In this document: in pieces, positions 5,537-6,219 of the stretch
Position numbering within the stretch: the first letter of the stretch is position 1
Layout: the number at the start of each line of letters is the position of its first letter
DNA from: Acidobacteriota bacterium
GTDB taxonomy: Bacteria; Acidobacteriota; Terriglobia; UBA7540
NCBI GenBank assembly: GCA_021789565.1
Contig: JAJYJL010000542.1
Location: 1 to 6,219 of the forward strand
Length of the DNA stretch: 6,219 nucleotides
Direction: 5' to 3'
The notes under the pieces: model-generated
The model's input: the letters and a program-made list of their open reading frames with translations, nothing else
Told to the model about the DNA's origin: nothing
The model's database searches: none
Made by a program: the position numbers and the translations under genes

Positions 5537-6185
5537 GGGTCTTTACTCCTGGCTCCAGTTGAGCGTATTGCCCGGTGCTGCTGCCCTCAGCGGCTGCCAT
5601 TTGCAACCTTCCGCGGTTTGCAGTGCTTGAAGGCGGTTCCGCCGCAGGGTTGGGCTTGCTGTTCTGCTTTTCCTCATTGGAGGGCTCTTTGCGGACGTTC
5701 CGGAATCGGGATTCGATTTCGTAAACGATCCGGAGGTCAGCATAGAATTTTTCAGCGCGGGCATAGAGCAGGTGTCCTGCCCGGTTGGCGCGGTAGACCC
5801 ACGTAGTCGGGTTCAGATCCTGTACATTAAACCTGCGCAAATTGATACCCACGATGTTGACGATAAGGGAAAGCGAGAAAACGGTCATCGCTACGGCGTA
5901 GGCAATCCGCGGCTGGCGAATGGCGCGCAGCAGGGCGTTAACCTGTTCCGCGATGCCGGTGCGCGGCTCGCCGAGGGTCGCCAGCCGGATCCGGGTGACC
6001 AGCCATGGTGGAGGCAAAACTTCTTTGGCTGACCGGCATGCCTGGACGGCCCCCTGGACGTCTGCCAGGAGCTCTCGACAGGTGGCGCAGCCGGCCAGGT
6101 GAGCTTCCACCTCGGCGTGGCGGCCCGCTTCCAGCAGCCCTTCCAGGTAATCACTTGCCAGGTTTTCGAGTTCCAGGTGTGTCAT
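5523..6185 (-). CDS. Anti-sigma factor, zf-HC2 type, single TM
   Basis: 220 residues. The N-terminus carries the zinc-binding anti-sigma motif H29xxxC33xxC36 (VEAHLAGCATCRELL), with H23 or another upstream residue as a possible fourth ligand. This domain normally holds an ECF sigma factor inactive at the membrane. One TM spans about 95-115 (AYAVAMTVFSLSLIVNIVGI), followed by a C-terminal half of about 100 residues: a charged, Tyr/Arg-rich helix-like stretch (about 130-165) and a low-complexity tail rich in Pro, Asn, Glu and Ser. If the N-terminus is cytoplasmic, this half is periplasmic and may sense envelope state. Start: ATG 6185 follows GAGGCAGGAAG. It is the first operon gene inside the window; a sigma factor gene would be expected immediately upstream, off the right edge. 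I do not recognise the C-terminal domain. Confidence 0.85.
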   Translation of the reverse strand: MTHLELENLASDYLEGLLEAGRHAEVEAHLAGCATCRELLADVQGAVQACRSAKEVLPPPWLVTRIRLATLGEPRTGIAEQVNALLRAIRQPRIAYAVAMTVFSLSLIVNIVGINLRRFNVQDLNPTTWVYRANRAGHLLYARAEKFYADLRIVYEIESRFRNVRKEPSNEEKQNSKPNPAAEPPSSTANRGRLQMAAAEGSSTGQYAQLEPGVKTHEMR

Positions 6186-6219
6186 CTTCCTGCCTCTTCA
6201 CCCTTCACTTATCCATACG
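6186..6219 (-). other. Possible 3' end of an upstream gene, cut by the window edge
   Basis: Only 34 nt are visible upstream of the anti-sigma factor. On the minus strand all three frames contain a stop here (TAA at 6211-6209, TGA at 6207-6205, TGA at 6200-6198), so a gene entering from the edge would end 12 to 25 nt before the anti-sigma ATG, tight spacing for a sigma/anti-sigma pair. The few codons visible are too short to identify a sigma factor, and a promoter here cannot be excluded. Confidence 0.25.

Noticed and set aside
1..6219. CRISPR array, tRNA/rRNA genes, insertion sequence ends, attachment sites
   Set aside because: I looked for regularly spaced repeats, transposase motifs, terminal inverted repeats and tRNA-like folds and saw none.

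Overview
The window (6219 bases, by eye moderately GC-rich) looks like chromosomal DNA of a Gram-negative-type soil or environmental bacterium. An Acidobacteriota member is the best guess: the B-box zinc-finger/membrane protein, the anti-sigma factor next to it and the LiaF-like/DUF4097 protein are a combination I associate with that phylum. The taxonomic call is inference; no rRNA or tRNA gene is present to test it.

Layout. Positions 1-391 hold no convincing gene but contain a plausible extended -10 promoter (287-295). The plus strand then carries two closely spaced genes: a zinc-independent quinone oxidoreductase-like MDR enzyme (392-1363) and aroA, EPSP synthase of the shikimate pathway (1382-2677, GTG start, 18-nt gap). 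They end tail to tail, 42 nt from a minus-strand operon that fills the rest of the window.

The minus-strand operon, in transcription order, is: a one-pass anti-sigma factor with an HxxxCxxC zinc motif (6185-5523); a B-box zinc-finger multi-pass membrane protein ending in a LiaF-like/DUF5668 hairpin (5536-4868, 14-nt overlap); a 73-residue one-TM coiled-coil protein with PspB-like architecture (4791-4570); a candidate 30-codon gene bridging the gap to the next gene (4573-4481); a 78-residue stand-alone DUF5668 protein (4476-4240); and a 494-residue protein joining the same two-helix module, a third TM and a DUF4097 beta-solenoid (4204-2720). A sigma factor gene is expected just beyond the right edge.

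The operon reads as an envelope-stress or membrane-sensing module. It holds a sigma-factor antagonist plus three proteins sharing one membrane hairpin (K-x-W-P-[VI]-L-[LI]-I), which suggests they assemble with each other, and a small PspB-like helper. The parts are known families; the combination and the tiny bridging ORF deserve attention. The two plus-strand metabolic genes appear functionally unrelated to it.
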